A stretch of 64,000 nucleotides of DNA, from contig JAXDOR010000139.1 in the NCBI GenBank assembly GCA_034668825.1, forward strand, positions 1-64,000, written 5' to 3'. This DNA is from CANKHA01 sp034668825 (GTDB lineage: Bacteria; Pseudomonadota; Alphaproteobacteria; Rhizobiales; Xanthobacteraceae). Shown piece after piece: positions 34,152-43,352 of this stretch. Position 1 is the stretch's first letter, and each line of letters opens with the position of its first letter. The notes beneath the pieces were generated by a model. That model ran no database searches and was not told the origin of the DNA. It saw nothing but the letters and a program-made list of their open reading frames with translations. The position numbers and the translations under genes are program-made.

Positions 34152-35873
34152 CTAGTTACTGCGCAGGCGAACGCCAGGCCCGAGTCCGGGTATTTGATTG
34201 ACCAGAACGACGACAGCGAAGGTGATCAACAACATGGCTAACCCGATCACCGCGATAGCGCCGAGATCGCCGCTCTCATTGAGATCGAAGATCAGCACCG
34301 AGATCACTTTTGTTTCGGATGTGAACAGGATGATCGCCGCCGACAATTCCCGCATCACACCGACAAAGATGAAGCACCACGTGGCAATCACGCCGGTGCG
34401 CAACAGCGGCGCGGTGATCCGGCCAAGCGTCTGCAGGCGGGTGGCACCGAGAATGCGGCTGGCGTCCTCGAGCTCGGGATGAATGGTGCGGAACGCGGCC
34501 TGAAGCTGCTGATAGGCGGAAGGCAGGTTGATGGTGAGGAAGGCAAGCAGCAGAATCCACAGCGTTCCGTAGAGAATAAGCGGCGGCCGCGTGTAGCTGA
34601 GAAACAATCCGACGCCGAGCACGATGCCGGGAATGGCGACCGGTGCCGTGGCGAGGAAACCGAGGATACGATGGCCGGCAACGGCTTTCCGCGCGGTCAC
34701 GTAAGAGATGACGACCGCGATCAGCGTCCCCAGCGTCGCGGTAGCCGTCCCCAGGATCACGGTATTCTTCAACGCGACTTTGGTCGCGGACAGTTCGAAA
34801 GCCACGAAGTAAATATTGTGCAGCGTGAAATTGCCAAACGTCAGAAATGTCGTGGCCACCGGCGAAAAGGCCGCATTGAACAGCGCGGCGTAGGGCAGGA
34901 AGACGGGATTGAGCAGGACGAACAGGCATAATGCCAACGCCACCCATTTTAGCTTGCCGAGCTGCACCAGCCTTGGATTGCCGTGCTTGCCGCCGACCAC
35001 GGAATAACCACGCCGGCCGAGGATCATGTGCTCGGCACGCAGCAGCATGACGGTTAGAATCAGCAGCGGCAGCGACGCCGCGGCGGCAAGCTCGGTCTTC
35101 GGCGGGTATTGGAACAGGCTCCAGATTTTAGTGGTCATGGTGTGAAAGCCGGCGGGCAAAGCGAGAATCGCCGGCGAGCCGAACAACGTCATGGCTTGCA
35201 GAAATGCGATCAGCGCGCCTGCGAGAAGCGCCGGCATGGCGAGCGGCACGGTGATCCGCCGCGCGGTGTGCCAACTGCGGCCGCCGAGAATTGAAGAGGC
35301 GTCTTCCAGGTCGCCGGGAATCCGGTCGAGGGCATTGGCAACCAACACGAAGACGTAGGGAAACGTGTAGCAAGAAATGACGAAAATAAGCCCGGTCAGC
35401 GAATAGATGTTGAATAGATGCTCATCCTGCGGCGCACCGGTGAGCGCGCGATAGGCCTTGTTCAAAAGGCCGCTGTTCGGCGCCGCCAGCAGTTCCCACG
35501 CAATGGCGCCAAGAAATGGCGGGGTCACGAAGGACGCGGTCACCAGCGCCCGCATGGTCCGCCGCCAGGGCATGTCGCTGCGCGCCACAAGCCAACCCAT
35601 CGGGGCCGCCACCACACAACAGACAATCGCGGACGTTGTCGAAATGATGAAAGTCGTGATCAGCGGATCGAGGAAGGCCGGATCGGTAAACAGCCGGCGG
35701 AAATTATCCAGGGTTACCCCGCCGGCGCGATCCGAGAAGCTGAATATAAAGAGCCAGGAAAGCGGCAGGATAATAAGAACGCAGAGCAGAGCCGCGAATG
35801 CGTAAAGAACCGGCCGGGACCAATCGATCCCGGCCGGCCTGCGCTCAGGCTGTTGCGACAGCGCGATAGTCAC
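34152..35873 (-). CDS. ABC importer permease, fused double-domain, Fe3+ type
   Basis: A 573-residue inner-membrane protein with two permease domains (about 20-270 and 300-565), each with an EAA-type loop (LEDASSILGGRSWHTARRIT and LEDASRILGATRLQTLGRIT). The domains are similar to those at 6294-8042, but sequence identity between the two permeases is visibly low, so they are separate systems. The start codon is GTG at 35873 with a weak ribosome site. It lies 11 bases after the binding-protein gene and 9 before MmgE/PrpD, in one tight operon. Confidence 0.91.
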   Translation of the reverse strand: MTIALSQQPERRPAGIDWSRPVLYAFAALLCVLIILPLSWLFIFSFSDRAGGVTLDNFRRLFTDPAFLDPLITTFIISTTSAIVCCVVAAPMGWLVARSDMPWRRTMRALVTASFVTPPFLGAIAWELLAAPNSGLLNKAYRALTGAPQDEHLFNIYSLTGLIFVISCYTFPYVFVLVANALDRIPGDLEDASSILGGRSWHTARRITVPLAMPALLAGALIAFLQAMTLFGSPAILALPAGFHTMTTKIWSLFQYPPKTELAAAASLPLLILTVMLLRAEHMILGRRGYSVVGGKHGNPRLVQLGKLKWVALALCLFVLLNPVFLPYAALFNAAFSPVATTFLTFGNFTLHNIYFVAFELSATKVALKNTVILGTATATLGTLIAVVISYVTARKAVAGHRILGFLATAPVAIPGIVLGVGLFLSYTRPPLILYGTLWILLLAFLTINLPSAYQQLQAAFRTIHPELEDASRILGATRLQTLGRITAPLLRTGVIATWCFIFVGVMRELSAAIILFTSETKVISVLIFDLNESGDLGAIAVIGLAMLLITFAVVVLVNQIPGLGPGVRLRSN

Positions 35874-35884
35874 GATGCCCGCGA

Positions 35885-36952
35885 CTAAACGCCGAAGAGC
35901 TTAGCGTAGCGCGCCTTGATCTCTTCGCCCTGCTTCTCGACGGCGGCGGCATCGTCTTTCATGACTTTGATTTCCTTGAATGGCTTCCGTCCCGGCTTCT
36001 CGTTGGTCTGCGGATGAACCGAGCGCAGCCCGCCGACATCGATGATGAGCTGCTGGGCTTCCGGGGTGAAGCAATAGCTCTGGAACAGCTTTGCGGCGTT
36101 CGGATTCGGCGCGCCTTTCAATACGCCGTTGGGGCCGATGATGAGCGGGGCGCCCTCCGTCGGATAGACGATATCGACCGGCTTACCGGCTTCCTTGAGC
36201 TGGAACATGTTGTACTCATTGCCGTCCACCATCACCGAGCGCTCGCCGATTTCCAGCTTCTTCGGCGGATCGGACGCGGACTGGACCTGCATGATCTTCT
36301 GCTTGGCGAGCTTTTCGAAATAGTCCCAGCCCAGATCTCGCGACATCTGGAAGGTCGAGGTCATGATGGTCCCGCTGTAGGCGGGGTGCGCCTTGACCAT
36401 CTTGCTCGTCCATTTCGGATCAAGCAGATCGGCAAAGCTTTTGGGTGCGTCCGGCACCTTCACCAGATCGGTGTTGTAGCCGATGACGGAGAGCCAGACG
36501 CGGAAGCTTGCAAACTGACCATCAGCGTCTTTGTGCTCGGCGGGATAATGCATAGCCACGTCTTCCGGCACATAAGGAAGCAATATTCCGTCGCGCTTCC
36601 AGACAATGAAATGCGCGGCATCCGACGACTGCACCACGTCGACGGCGTGAATGTTGCTGCTGTATTCCTGTCCGATGCGCTGAAATACGCGTTCCGCGCC
36701 GGTGCGCTCGACGCGCGGCGAGATTCCCGGATATTTCGCCTCGAACGCCTTGGCGACCTTTTCAGCCACCGGCAGGTCGAGCGAGGTATACCAAACCACC
36801 TTGCCTTCTTTCTTCGCCGCCTCGATCAAGGCGGGCGTGATCTTGGCAGGTGGCGGAGCCTCCGCGCGGAGGGGCGAAGCGAACACCGTGCCGATCGTCA
36901 ACGCGGTCGATCCTTTCAGAATGTCTCGTCGCGACAATCCCGATTTTCTCAT
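35885..36952 (-). CDS. Tat-exported ABC solute-binding protein, Fe3+ type
   Basis: 355 residues. The N-terminus has a twin-arginine signal (SRRDILKGSTALTIGTVFAS), implying folded export, often seen when the ligand or a cofactor is bound in the cytoplasm. The mature part is a type 2 periplasmic-binding fold of the FbpA/AfuA class: EGKVVWYTSLDLPVAEKVAK, GAERVFQRIGQEYSSN, WLSVIGYNTDLVKVPDAPKS and GAPNPNAAKLFQSYCFTPEA. The ribosome site AGGAGGAG is excellent. It is second in the operon ATPase-SBP-permease-MmgE/PrpD-SDR. Ligand unknown; enzymes in the operon argue for an organic acid rather than iron. Confidence 0.91.
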   Translation of the reverse strand: MRKSGLSRRDILKGSTALTIGTVFASPLRAEAPPPAKITPALIEAAKKEGKVVWYTSLDLPVAEKVAKAFEAKYPGISPRVERTGAERVFQRIGQEYSSNIHAVDVVQSSDAAHFIVWKRDGILLPYVPEDVAMHYPAEHKDADGQFASFRVWLSVIGYNTDLVKVPDAPKSFADLLDPKWTSKMVKAHPAYSGTIMTSTFQMSRDLGWDYFEKLAKQKIMQVQSASDPPKKLEIGERSVMVDGNEYNMFQLKEAGKPVDIVYPTEGAPLIIGPNGVLKGAPNPNAAKLFQSYCFTPEAQQLIIDVGGLRSVHPQTNEKPGRKPFKEIKVMKDDAAAVEKQGEEIKARYAKLFGV

Positions 36953-36983
36953 TGCCGTCTCCTCCTGTTTTTCGGCTGCTTGC

Positions 36984-38045
36984 TCATCCGGTCAGCGCCC
37001 GGCAGCGTTCGGGCGGAAGATGCAGCCAGACTTCCGCTCCTTGAGAAATTCCGTCGGCAGCGGGCGTCACCACGCGCAACTGCGTGCCATCGCCGGCCAC
37101 AACCATATAATCGCGGCTGTCTCCCAGGAAGACCTGCCGGACCACTGTGGCCTTCACCACATTTTCGGTTGCCTGCGGCGAAGTCGCATGGAGACCGATC
37201 TCATGTTGACGGATCGACAAGGCCGCGTCGCCGCCGGTTGTCAGCTTTCCGCCAGTGCAGCGTAGCGTCGTTCCGGCGAAAGAAACATGGTTTTCATCGA
37301 GCGCCTTGCCTTTGACGACATTGCTGGCGCCAATGAAGCGAGCGACAAATTCTGATCGCGGACGGTTGTAGATATCCTCCGGCGTACCCGCCTGCTCGAT
37401 CTTGCCCGCATTCATCACTGCGATGAGATCCGCGGTGGTCATTGCCTCCGACTGGTCATGGGTGACGTAAACAGTGGTGTAGCGGTATTGATCATGCAGC
37501 CGCCGCACCTCAAAGCGCATCTCCTCGCGCAGGTTGGCGTCAAGGTTCGACAGCGGCTCGTCCAGCAGCAAGGTCTCTGGATCGACGATAAGCGCGCGAG
37601 CAAGAGCGACGCGCTGCTGCTGCCCGCCGGATAATTCACCCGGATAGCGGTCCGCCAGCTTTGCCAGTTGCGTGGTCGCCAGCATGGCTTGCAGCTTCTT
37701 GCTGATCGTATCGCGGTCGAACTTGCGCAACTTCAGACCATAGATGATATTTTCCGCAACCGTCATATGCGGCCACAGCGCGTAGCTCTGGAAGATCATC
37801 GACATATTACGCTGCTCGGGCGGCACCGTGCGCGACGGTGACGACACCAGCCGGTCGCCTACCAGGATCTCGCCCGCCGAAGGCTCGACGAAACCCGCGA
37901 TTAGCCGCAGCGTTGTCGTCTTGCCACAACCGGACGGGCCAAGCAGACATACCAGCCGCCCATGCTCGATCGTGAGCGAGACGTCGTCCACTACCGCAAG
38001 CGCGCCGTAACGCTTCACAAGACTCCGCAGTTCAACAGACGCCAC
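36984..38045 (-). CDS. ABC importer ATPase, Fe3+/spermidine-type
   Basis: A 353-residue ATPase of the PotA/FbpC class: Walker A GPSGCGKTTT, Q-loop IFQSYALWPH, signature LSGGQQQRVALARAL, Walker B TLLLDEPLSNLDA, switch YVTHDQSEA, then a C-terminal TOBE-like domain (about 275-350). The GTG at 38045 has AGGGAGG 4-5 bases upstream. It is the first gene of the five-gene operon that runs to the SDR gene at 31976, and energises the Tat-exported binding protein and fused permease downstream. Confidence 0.91.
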   Translation of the reverse strand: MASVELRSLVKRYGALAVVDDVSLTIEHGRLVCLLGPSGCGKTTTLRLIAGFVEPSAGEILVGDRLVSSPSRTVPPEQRNMSMIFQSYALWPHMTVAENIIYGLKLRKFDRDTISKKLQAMLATTQLAKLADRYPGELSGGQQQRVALARALIVDPETLLLDEPLSNLDANLREEMRFEVRRLHDQYRYTTVYVTHDQSEAMTTADLIAVMNAGKIEQAGTPEDIYNRPRSEFVARFIGASNVVKGKALDENHVSFAGTTLRCTGGKLTTGGDAALSIRQHEIGLHATSPQATENVVKATVVRQVFLGDSRDYMVVAGDGTQLRVVTPAADGISQGAEVWLHLPPERCRALTG

Positions 38046-38124
38046 GGCCCCTCCCTAGTCCGGCGGGTTCGCCGCCGGCAATGTTATCGCACAATCGGAG
38101 CATCCATAGCGGCTCCGGCCTGCA

Positions 38125-39285
38125 TTATTGTCGCAGTCTTGCAAACAATCGCGAGGATAATGCAGCCTCGGCTGCGACGCGATGACCGTTGCTGTTCCAG
38201 TGGTTGTCATCCGGCAGCTCGAAGGCTTCGCCGGTCTCCCGGTTTCGAGCTATGAACAACGGATCGAGGTCGATGGCCTCGTAGCCGAGAGCGCGCGCCT
38301 TCTCAAGAAAACTGCTGCGCATCACATCGAAATATGTCCCGCGCCCTCCCCTCTGAGACTCCGGGTAACGAAATCCGTCAACCGTAAACAACACGTTTTC
38401 AGGCGATAACCCGACCACCTCAGGCAGATCGCGAAAGAATGCATCGATCGCTGCCAAGGAGTCGGACACCCGCTTTGTATCAATTGAGGCCTCGGTGTTT
38501 CCGGCATAGCGCGGCTGCGCGTGTGCCGGCCCGCCAAAGATCAACTCGCCCAGGGCCTTTACTTGGAATATCGCGTCATGGAGGCGCAGATTGACGACCA
38601 TATAGCGCACCAGCGCACTGCTGCGCCCCAATTCTATCAGCCATCCCGGATGGTAGTCGGTAAGCCGGAGAGTAAGCTTGCCGGCGGCGTCCGGTGCATA
38701 CAGCCAAAAACCTGGGCCAACTTTGTAGGCGGCATGGCTTTCATCGTAATCGTTGCCGACTACGTTGATGACGACCGCCTTGGCCCCATACTCGCGGACG
38801 GCATGGCGCGCCCAAATCAGGTACTGACTCAGCGGGGCGCCGGAAGCGGCAAAGCTGTAAACTCGAAATTTGCCTGTGAGCGCTTCCGCGAGACGGCCCT
38901 GCAAGGTTTGCGCATAGGGCACGAGGCGCGCTTCTATGAAGGAATCGCCGATGACCGCGACAAGCGGCAGCGGATGGTCGCGGCGGTAGTCCTGGTCGTT
39001 GACGAAACCCGCATTGTTGACGCGGCCGCGGTTGATTGAATGCAGATCCCAGCCCAGGGAAGTTACGTAAGGACGATTCGGAGCGAAGTGGAAAATCGGA
39101 CTCTCGGCTGTAACCCGAACACTGCCGAAGGCAGAGGTCACGGGAAGAAAGCGTAGAACGATTTCGATGAGCGCCAGGAACAGCACGAGGCTGACGACAG
39201 AGGTGGCCAGGGAAAGTATCAAGTCCCGGCGCCGGCTCCTGGCCGGTCTCACGCCCCGGTTGCCGGAACCCCGTTGGTTTTGCAC
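38125..39285 (-). CDS. Membrane-anchored SGNH-hydrolase-like protein
   Basis: About 386 residues: a basic N-terminus (RSRRRD), one transmembrane helix (LSLATSVVSLVLFLALIEIV), then a presumably periplasmic SGNH/GDSL-type domain with VAVIGDSFIEARLV (block I, Ser in GDS), VVINVVGNDYDES (block III, Gly-Asn) and a C-terminal LPDDNHWNSNGHRVAAEAAL (block V, Asp-x-x-His). This layout resembles AlgX/AlgJ-like O-acyl esterase or transferase domains of polysaccharide modification. The frame is open to 39375, overlapping the preceding gene, but GTG 39285 has GAGAG upstream and removes the overlap; the start is uncertain. No polysaccharide genes adjoin. Confidence 0.72.
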   Translation of the reverse strand: MQNQRGSGNRGVRPARSRRRDLILSLATSVVSLVLFLALIEIVLRFLPVTSAFGSVRVTAESPIFHFAPNRPYVTSLGWDLHSINRGRVNNAGFVNDQDYRRDHPLPLVAVIGDSFIEARLVPYAQTLQGRLAEALTGKFRVYSFAASGAPLSQYLIWARHAVREYGAKAVVINVVGNDYDESHAAYKVGPGFWLYAPDAAGKLTLRLTDYHPGWLIELGRSSALVRYMVVNLRLHDAIFQVKALGELIFGGPAHAQPRYAGNTEASIDTKRVSDSLAAIDAFFRDLPEVVGLSPENVLFTVDGFRYPESQRGGRGTYFDVMRSSFLEKARALGYEAIDLDPLFIARNRETGEAFELPDDNHWNSNGHRVAAEAALSSRLFARLRQ

Positions 39286-39296
39286 GCGGCGGGCTC

Positions 39297-40088
39297 TCAA
39301 GATCCGGTAAAGACCGGCTTGCGCTTTTCCATAAAAGCTTGGCGGCCTTCGATGTAATCGCGGCTGGCGAAACATTGCGCCACGAGTTCCGTGCAGCGCT
39401 TGATGTCGCGTTTGGATTCATCCTTCATCACTTCGCCGACGATATATTTGACCGAATTGACCGTGAGCGGCGCATTGGCGGCGATGGTACCGGCGTAGTT
39501 CTTGACATAGACCTCAAGTTCTTCATCCGGCACGACGCGATTGACCAAGCCCATCTCCCGCGCTTCCGCTGCATCGAACTGCCGCGCCGTGAAGAAAATC
39601 TCTTTGGTGAAGGCGGGACCCACCACGTCCACCAGGCGCTTGAGGCCGGGGAAGTCGTAGCCGAGCCCGAGCTTGGCCGCCGGGACTGCAAAGCGCGATG
39701 CCGGCGAGCAGATGCGCAGGTCGCAGCACGATGCCAGACCCATGCCGCCGCCGATACAATAACCGCGGATCATGGCGATGGTCGGCTTGGGGAAAGAATG
39801 CACGGCGGCATAGCCGCGCTCGACGGCGGCGTTGTAGCGGGTGATTGCTTCCTTGGTCGCGCGCTCATCCTCGAATTTGGAAATGTCAGCGCCGGAGACG
39901 AAGGCTTTACCGCCTGCGCCGGTCAGCACCACGACGCGAATGTCTGGATCCTTGGCGAAGTCTTCAAGAAACTGGACTGTGGCTTCCCACATGTCCAAAG
40001 ACATGGCGTTGTGGCGCTCGGGATTATTGAAGATCACATAGCCGACCTGCCCTTCCTTGCGCGAAAGCATCTTGTCGGTCTGCGTCAT
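39297..40088 (-). CDS. Enoyl-CoA hydratase/isomerase family protein
   Basis: A 263-residue crotonase-fold protein: VGYVIFNNPERHNAMSLDMW, the oxyanion-hole strand KAFVSGADISKFEDE, and the second oxyanion region MIRGYCIGGGMGLASCCDLR. The two Glu residues of classical enoyl-CoA hydratase (in GGGxE and QPE) are replaced by Gly (GGGMGLA) and Ala (VPAAKLG), so simple water addition by that mechanism is unlikely; the crotonase fold also supports isomerases, hydrolases and decarboxylases. A GGAG ribosome site precedes the ATG. It follows the CoA-transferase gene on the same strand across a palindromic repeat, and the pair suggests processing of a CoA ester. Confidence 0.85.
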   Translation of the reverse strand: MTQTDKMLSRKEGQVGYVIFNNPERHNAMSLDMWEATVQFLEDFAKDPDIRVVVLTGAGGKAFVSGADISKFEDERATKEAITRYNAAVERGYAAVHSFPKPTIAMIRGYCIGGGMGLASCCDLRICSPASRFAVPAAKLGLGYDFPGLKRLVDVVGPAFTKEIFFTARQFDAAEAREMGLVNRVVPDEELEVYVKNYAGTIAANAPLTVNSVKYIVGEVMKDESKRDIKRCTELVAQCFASRDYIEGRQAFMEKRKPVFTGS

Positions 40089-40122
40089 GTTCTAGCTCCG
40101 TCTTTGACCCTGGCGTTCCCTT

Positions 40123-40211
40123 CGTCATGGCCGGGCTTGTCCCGCCCATCCACGTCTTTTTTGCTGCATGATTACAAGACGTGGATGCCCGGCACGAGGC
40201 CGGGCATGACG
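40123..40211. repeat. Long palindromic element, CGTCATGGCCGGG family
   Basis: Outer arms CGTCATGGCCGGGC and CCGGGCATGACG, inner arms ATCCACGTCTT and AAGACGTGGAT, with a central spacer: an 89-base imperfect palindrome. It lies between the CoA-transferase and enoyl-CoA hydratase genes. A near-identical copy is at 43353-43437. Confidence 0.85.
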
Positions 40212-40233
40212 ATAAGCGCCGCCGCGTTATTTA

Positions 40234-41427
40234 TCACACCACCTTCGCCTTGCGCAGGTTTTCGATCTCCAGCGCGCTAAAGCCGAATTCCTCCAGCACC
40301 TCGCCGGTATGTTCGCCAATGTCCGGCGGCGGCGCGGCCATGCTGCTTGGAGTGCGCGACAGCGTGAACGGCTGACCAACAACGCGAAGTGGACGGCCGT
40401 CCTGAGTGGGCACCGCTTGCGCCAAACCGAGATGTTCGACCTGCGGATCGGCGAACATCTGATCGATGGAATAAATCGGTCCGCAAGGAACGCCTGCCTT
40501 GTTCAGCTTTTCCAGCCATTCGGCACCGGGGCGTGCGACGGTGATACAATCGATTTCCGGGTTCAGCGCGTCGCGGTTCTTTGAGCGCAACGCAGGGGTT
40601 GCGTATTCCTCCCGTTGCAGCAGCGCTGACGCATCGAGCGCGCGACATAGACGCTCCCACATTTTTTGTCCCGTGGCGGCGATGTTGATGTGGCCGTCGG
40701 CGGTCTTGAAGACGCCGGTGGGAATGCTGGTGGGATGATTGTTGCCGGCCTGCTTGGGCACTTCCTTATTATTGAGCCAGCGCGAGGCTTGGAAGTCGAG
40801 CATGAAAACCTGCGCTTGCAACAGCGAGGTCTGTACCCATTGACCTTCGCCCGATTGCTCGCGTTCGAGCAGCGCCGTCAGGATGCCGAGCGCGCAGAAA
40901 AGTCCCGCCGTGAGATCGGCGACGGGGATTCCGGCGCGCACCGGACCTTGGCCGGGCAATCCCGTGATCGACATCAGCCCGCCCATCCCCTGCGCGATCT
41001 GGTCGAATCCCGGCCGGTCGCGGTACGGACCGCTCTGGCCGAAACCGGAAATGCTCGCATAGACAAGTCGCGGATTGATCTTGCGTAGTGTTTCATAATC
41101 GATGCCCAGCCGGTCCTTCACGTCGGGGCGAAAATTCTCCACCACTACGTCGGCCTTCTCCACCATGCGGCGGAACGCCGCGATTCCCTCAGCAGCCTTT
41201 AGGTTGAAGGTAATGGCGCGCTTATTGCGGTGAAGATTCTGAAAATCCGGTCCATGACGCGGACCGCCCATAGGCTCGCCGGCCTCGGATTCTTCCGGGG
41301 CTTCGATCTTGATGACGTTGGCGCCCCAGTCGGCAAGCTGCCGGACTGCTGTCGGGCCCGCCCGAACGCGGGTGAGGTCTAGAACGGTGAAACGGTAGAG
41401 AGCCTGCGAGGCCCTGGGCAACGGCAT
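40234..41427 (-). CDS. CaiB/BaiF-type (class III) CoA-transferase
   Basis: A 397-residue formyl-CoA transferase family protein: YRFTVLDLTRVRAGPTAVRQ at the N-terminus, GANVIKIEAPEE, HRNKRAITFNLKAAEG, ASISGFGQSGPYRDRPGFDQ and the catalytic Asp in GIPVADLTAGLF. Class III enzymes are interlocked dimers that move CoA between acids (oxalate, carnitine, bile acids, aryl succinates). I start at ATG 41427, preceded by GGAG, rather than the GTG at 41451. The adjoining crotonase-family gene downstream suggests the CoA ester is processed next; the substrate is unknown. Confidence 0.9.
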   Translation of the reverse strand: MPLPRASQALYRFTVLDLTRVRAGPTAVRQLADWGANVIKIEAPEESEAGEPMGGPRHGPDFQNLHRNKRAITFNLKAAEGIAAFRRMVEKADVVVENFRPDVKDRLGIDYETLRKINPRLVYASISGFGQSGPYRDRPGFDQIAQGMGGLMSITGLPGQGPVRAGIPVADLTAGLFCALGILTALLEREQSGEGQWVQTSLLQAQVFMLDFQASRWLNNKEVPKQAGNNHPTSIPTGVFKTADGHINIAATGQKMWERLCRALDASALLQREEYATPALRSKNRDALNPEIDCITVARPGAEWLEKLNKAGVPCGPIYSIDQMFADPQVEHLGLAQAVPTQDGRPLRVVGQPFTLSRTPSSMAAPPPDIGEHTGEVLEEFGFSALEIENLRKAKVV

Positions 41428-41565
41428 TCTGAACGTCTCCAACGAACTCACAAGCGCGGCGGGAAACCTGACCTTCCCCGATATCTAGCACCTTGTCTAC
41501 CGCGCTATTGCCGCTGTGCGGAAGGCTAGCGAAGCGATAACATCGCCCGTCGAATGGAGAGAATG

Positions 41566-42255
41566 ATGCAACGGCTTTTGCGCTGCCTACCATTCCTCAT
41601 CGCGCTTGCGGGCGCTCCGGTTGCGGCAAAAGACGCCTACATCTCCGCGTCGCAGCTTGATCTCATTCACGTCCTGCCTGGTCCGCCGGCGGCCAATTCG
41701 CCAGCTTTAAAAACCGACCTTCAAGCCGTGCTGGACGCGCAACGAGCGCGCACCAGCGCGCAGATCGAAAGCGCGCAGGCGGATCAAAAGCGATCTGTTT
41801 TTCGTTTCGCTGACGCCTTGGGACCGGGCTTTCGTCAGGAGACACTTCCCTTCGCCGCCAAATTCTTCAAGCGGGTGGCAAAGGATGTGAAAAACGTCCT
41901 CGAACCGGCAAAGGCTTATTTCCACCGCGAGCGGCCGTTTATTGCCGATCCAAGCATCAAGCCCTCGGTGAAAGAACCGCGCGATTTGTCCTATCCGAGC
42001 GGCCATTCGACTTTCGCCTCCGCCATGGCCGCACTGCTGAAGGCAATGGTTCCGGAAAAAGCGGACGCAATCTCCCGGCGGGCGGCGCTCTATGCGCGGA
42101 ACCGCATCATCGCCGGTGCTCATTTTCCGACCGACATCGAGGCTGGCCGCATGGCGGGTGAAGCGATAGCCGCGAAACTGATGCAGGATCGAACGTTCAT
42201 GCAGGATTTTAATCGGGCGAAAGCCGAAACACGGCAAGCGCTGGGATTGAGCTAG
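41566..42255 (+). CDS. Class A non-specific acid phosphatase (PAP2 superfamily)
   Basis: A 229-residue exported phosphatase: signal peptide (CLPFLIALAGAPVAAK), then the three phosphate-binding motifs of the vanadate-sensitive PAP2 fold: KAYFHRERPF (K-x6-RP), SYPSGHSTFAS (PSGH) and ARNRIIAGAHFPTDIEAG (R-x5-H-x3-D, nucleophile His). Bacterial class A acid phosphatases release phosphate from organic esters in the periplasm. GGAG is 6 bases before the chosen ATG; ATG at 41563 and 41554 are in frame and also possible. It is followed directly by the ABC binding protein gene, with which it might be co-transcribed. Confidence 0.88.
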   Translation: MQRLLRCLPFLIALAGAPVAAKDAYISASQLDLIHVLPGPPAANSPALKTDLQAVLDAQRARTSAQIESAQADQKRSVFRFADALGPGFRQETLPFAAKFFKRVAKDVKNVLEPAKAYFHRERPFIADPSIKPSVKEPRDLSYPSGHSTFASAMAALLKAMVPEKADAISRRAALYARNRIIAGAHFPTDIEAGRMAGEAIAAKLMQDRTFMQDFNRAKAETRQALGLS

Positions 42256-42285
42256 ATGGCAACGCCGGAACCTATGGGGGACTTC

Positions 42286-43347
42286 ATGGTGATCCGAAAA
42301 TATCCGATTGGATCGCTAGCCTTCGCGCTGCTGACCGCGATGTTTTCGCACGGCGCAGATGTCGCCATGGCGCAGACCCGGACGCTCGCGGAGATCGCCT
42401 CCTATCAAGGTTCTGACCGCACGCAGCGGCTTATCGACGGCGCCAAACAGGAGGGGACCTTCACGCTTTATAGCTCCACGGCGCCGGAGGACATGAACCC
42501 GGTCATCGACGCCTTCAAACAGAGATACGGAATCGAGGTGCAGTTCTGGCGGTCGAGTTCGGACAATCTGCTGCAGCGCGCGATAGCCGAAAATCGGGCC
42601 GGCCGCTGTCTCGTGGACGCCTTCACGTCCGTCGCTGCCGAGTTGGAAGCATTGCAGCGGGAGAAGCTTTTATATGCCATCAAGACTCCCCTCGCGGCCG
42701 ACTTGATGCCGCAAGCGATACGGCCGCATGGCGAGTGGATAACGACACGGCTGAATATCTTTTCCGCTGCCTACAACACAAATCTGGTCAAGAAGGACGA
42801 AGTCCCGAAGAGCTATGATGATTTGAAGGACCCGAAATGGAAAGGCCGTCTCGCCATCGAGGTCGGCGATTCCGATTGGTTCTCGGCCATCGTGCCAAAA
42901 ATGGGAAAAGATAAGGCGCTAAAGTTGTTCAGTGAGATCGCCCTTACTAACGGCTTTTCCTATCGCAAGGGCCATACCTTGCTGGCAAACCTCGTTGCCG
43001 CCGGCGAAGTGCCGCTGGCGCTCACCACTTACAACTACAAGCCGGAGCAACTGAAGAAAGCCGGCGCGCCGATCGAGCCGCTCTATCTTTCGCCGTTGAT
43101 CGCCTTGCCGAATGGCGCGGCGGTATCGCGCTGCGCTACGCACCCGAATGCGGCGGTGCTGTTTTACGATTTCATGGTGGGTGAGGCACAGGAAATCCTG
43201 GCCAAGCGGGATTTCGTCCCGACCAACCGCAAGCTGCGGACATTGCCGGAAGACATGGAGCTGACGTTCGTCGATCCGGCAGAATTGCTGGACCACAGCG
43301 ATATGTGGACGGAGCTCTGGGAGAAAACGATCCTGCGGCCGCAGTAG
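42286..43347 (+). CDS. Solitary Fe3+-type ABC solute-binding protein
   Basis: A 353-residue exported protein: signal peptide (SLAFALLTAMFSHGADVAMAQ), then the FbpA/AfuA-type fold: IASYQGSDRTQRLIDGAKQE, EGTFTLYSSTAPEDMNPVID, IFSAAYNTNLVKKDEVPKSY, PKWKGRLAIEVGDSDWFSAI and CATHPNAAVLFYDFMVGEAQ. It is a clear paralogue of the binding protein at 8175-9257 through the whole length. GGGGGAC upstream favours the ATG at 42286. No permease or ATPase gene lies nearby, so it may share the importer of another locus, for instance the one at 5117-8042. Its stop lies 6 bases before the palindromic element. Confidence 0.88.
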   Translation: MVIRKYPIGSLAFALLTAMFSHGADVAMAQTRTLAEIASYQGSDRTQRLIDGAKQEGTFTLYSSTAPEDMNPVIDAFKQRYGIEVQFWRSSSDNLLQRAIAENRAGRCLVDAFTSVAAELEALQREKLLYAIKTPLAADLMPQAIRPHGEWITTRLNIFSAAYNTNLVKKDEVPKSYDDLKDPKWKGRLAIEVGDSDWFSAIVPKMGKDKALKLFSEIALTNGFSYRKGHTLLANLVAAGEVPLALTTYNYKPEQLKKAGAPIEPLYLSPLIALPNGAAVSRCATHPNAAVLFYDFMVGEAQEILAKRDFVPTNRKLRTLPEDMELTFVDPAELLDHSDMWTELWEKTILRPQ

Positions 43348-43352
43348 GCCTT

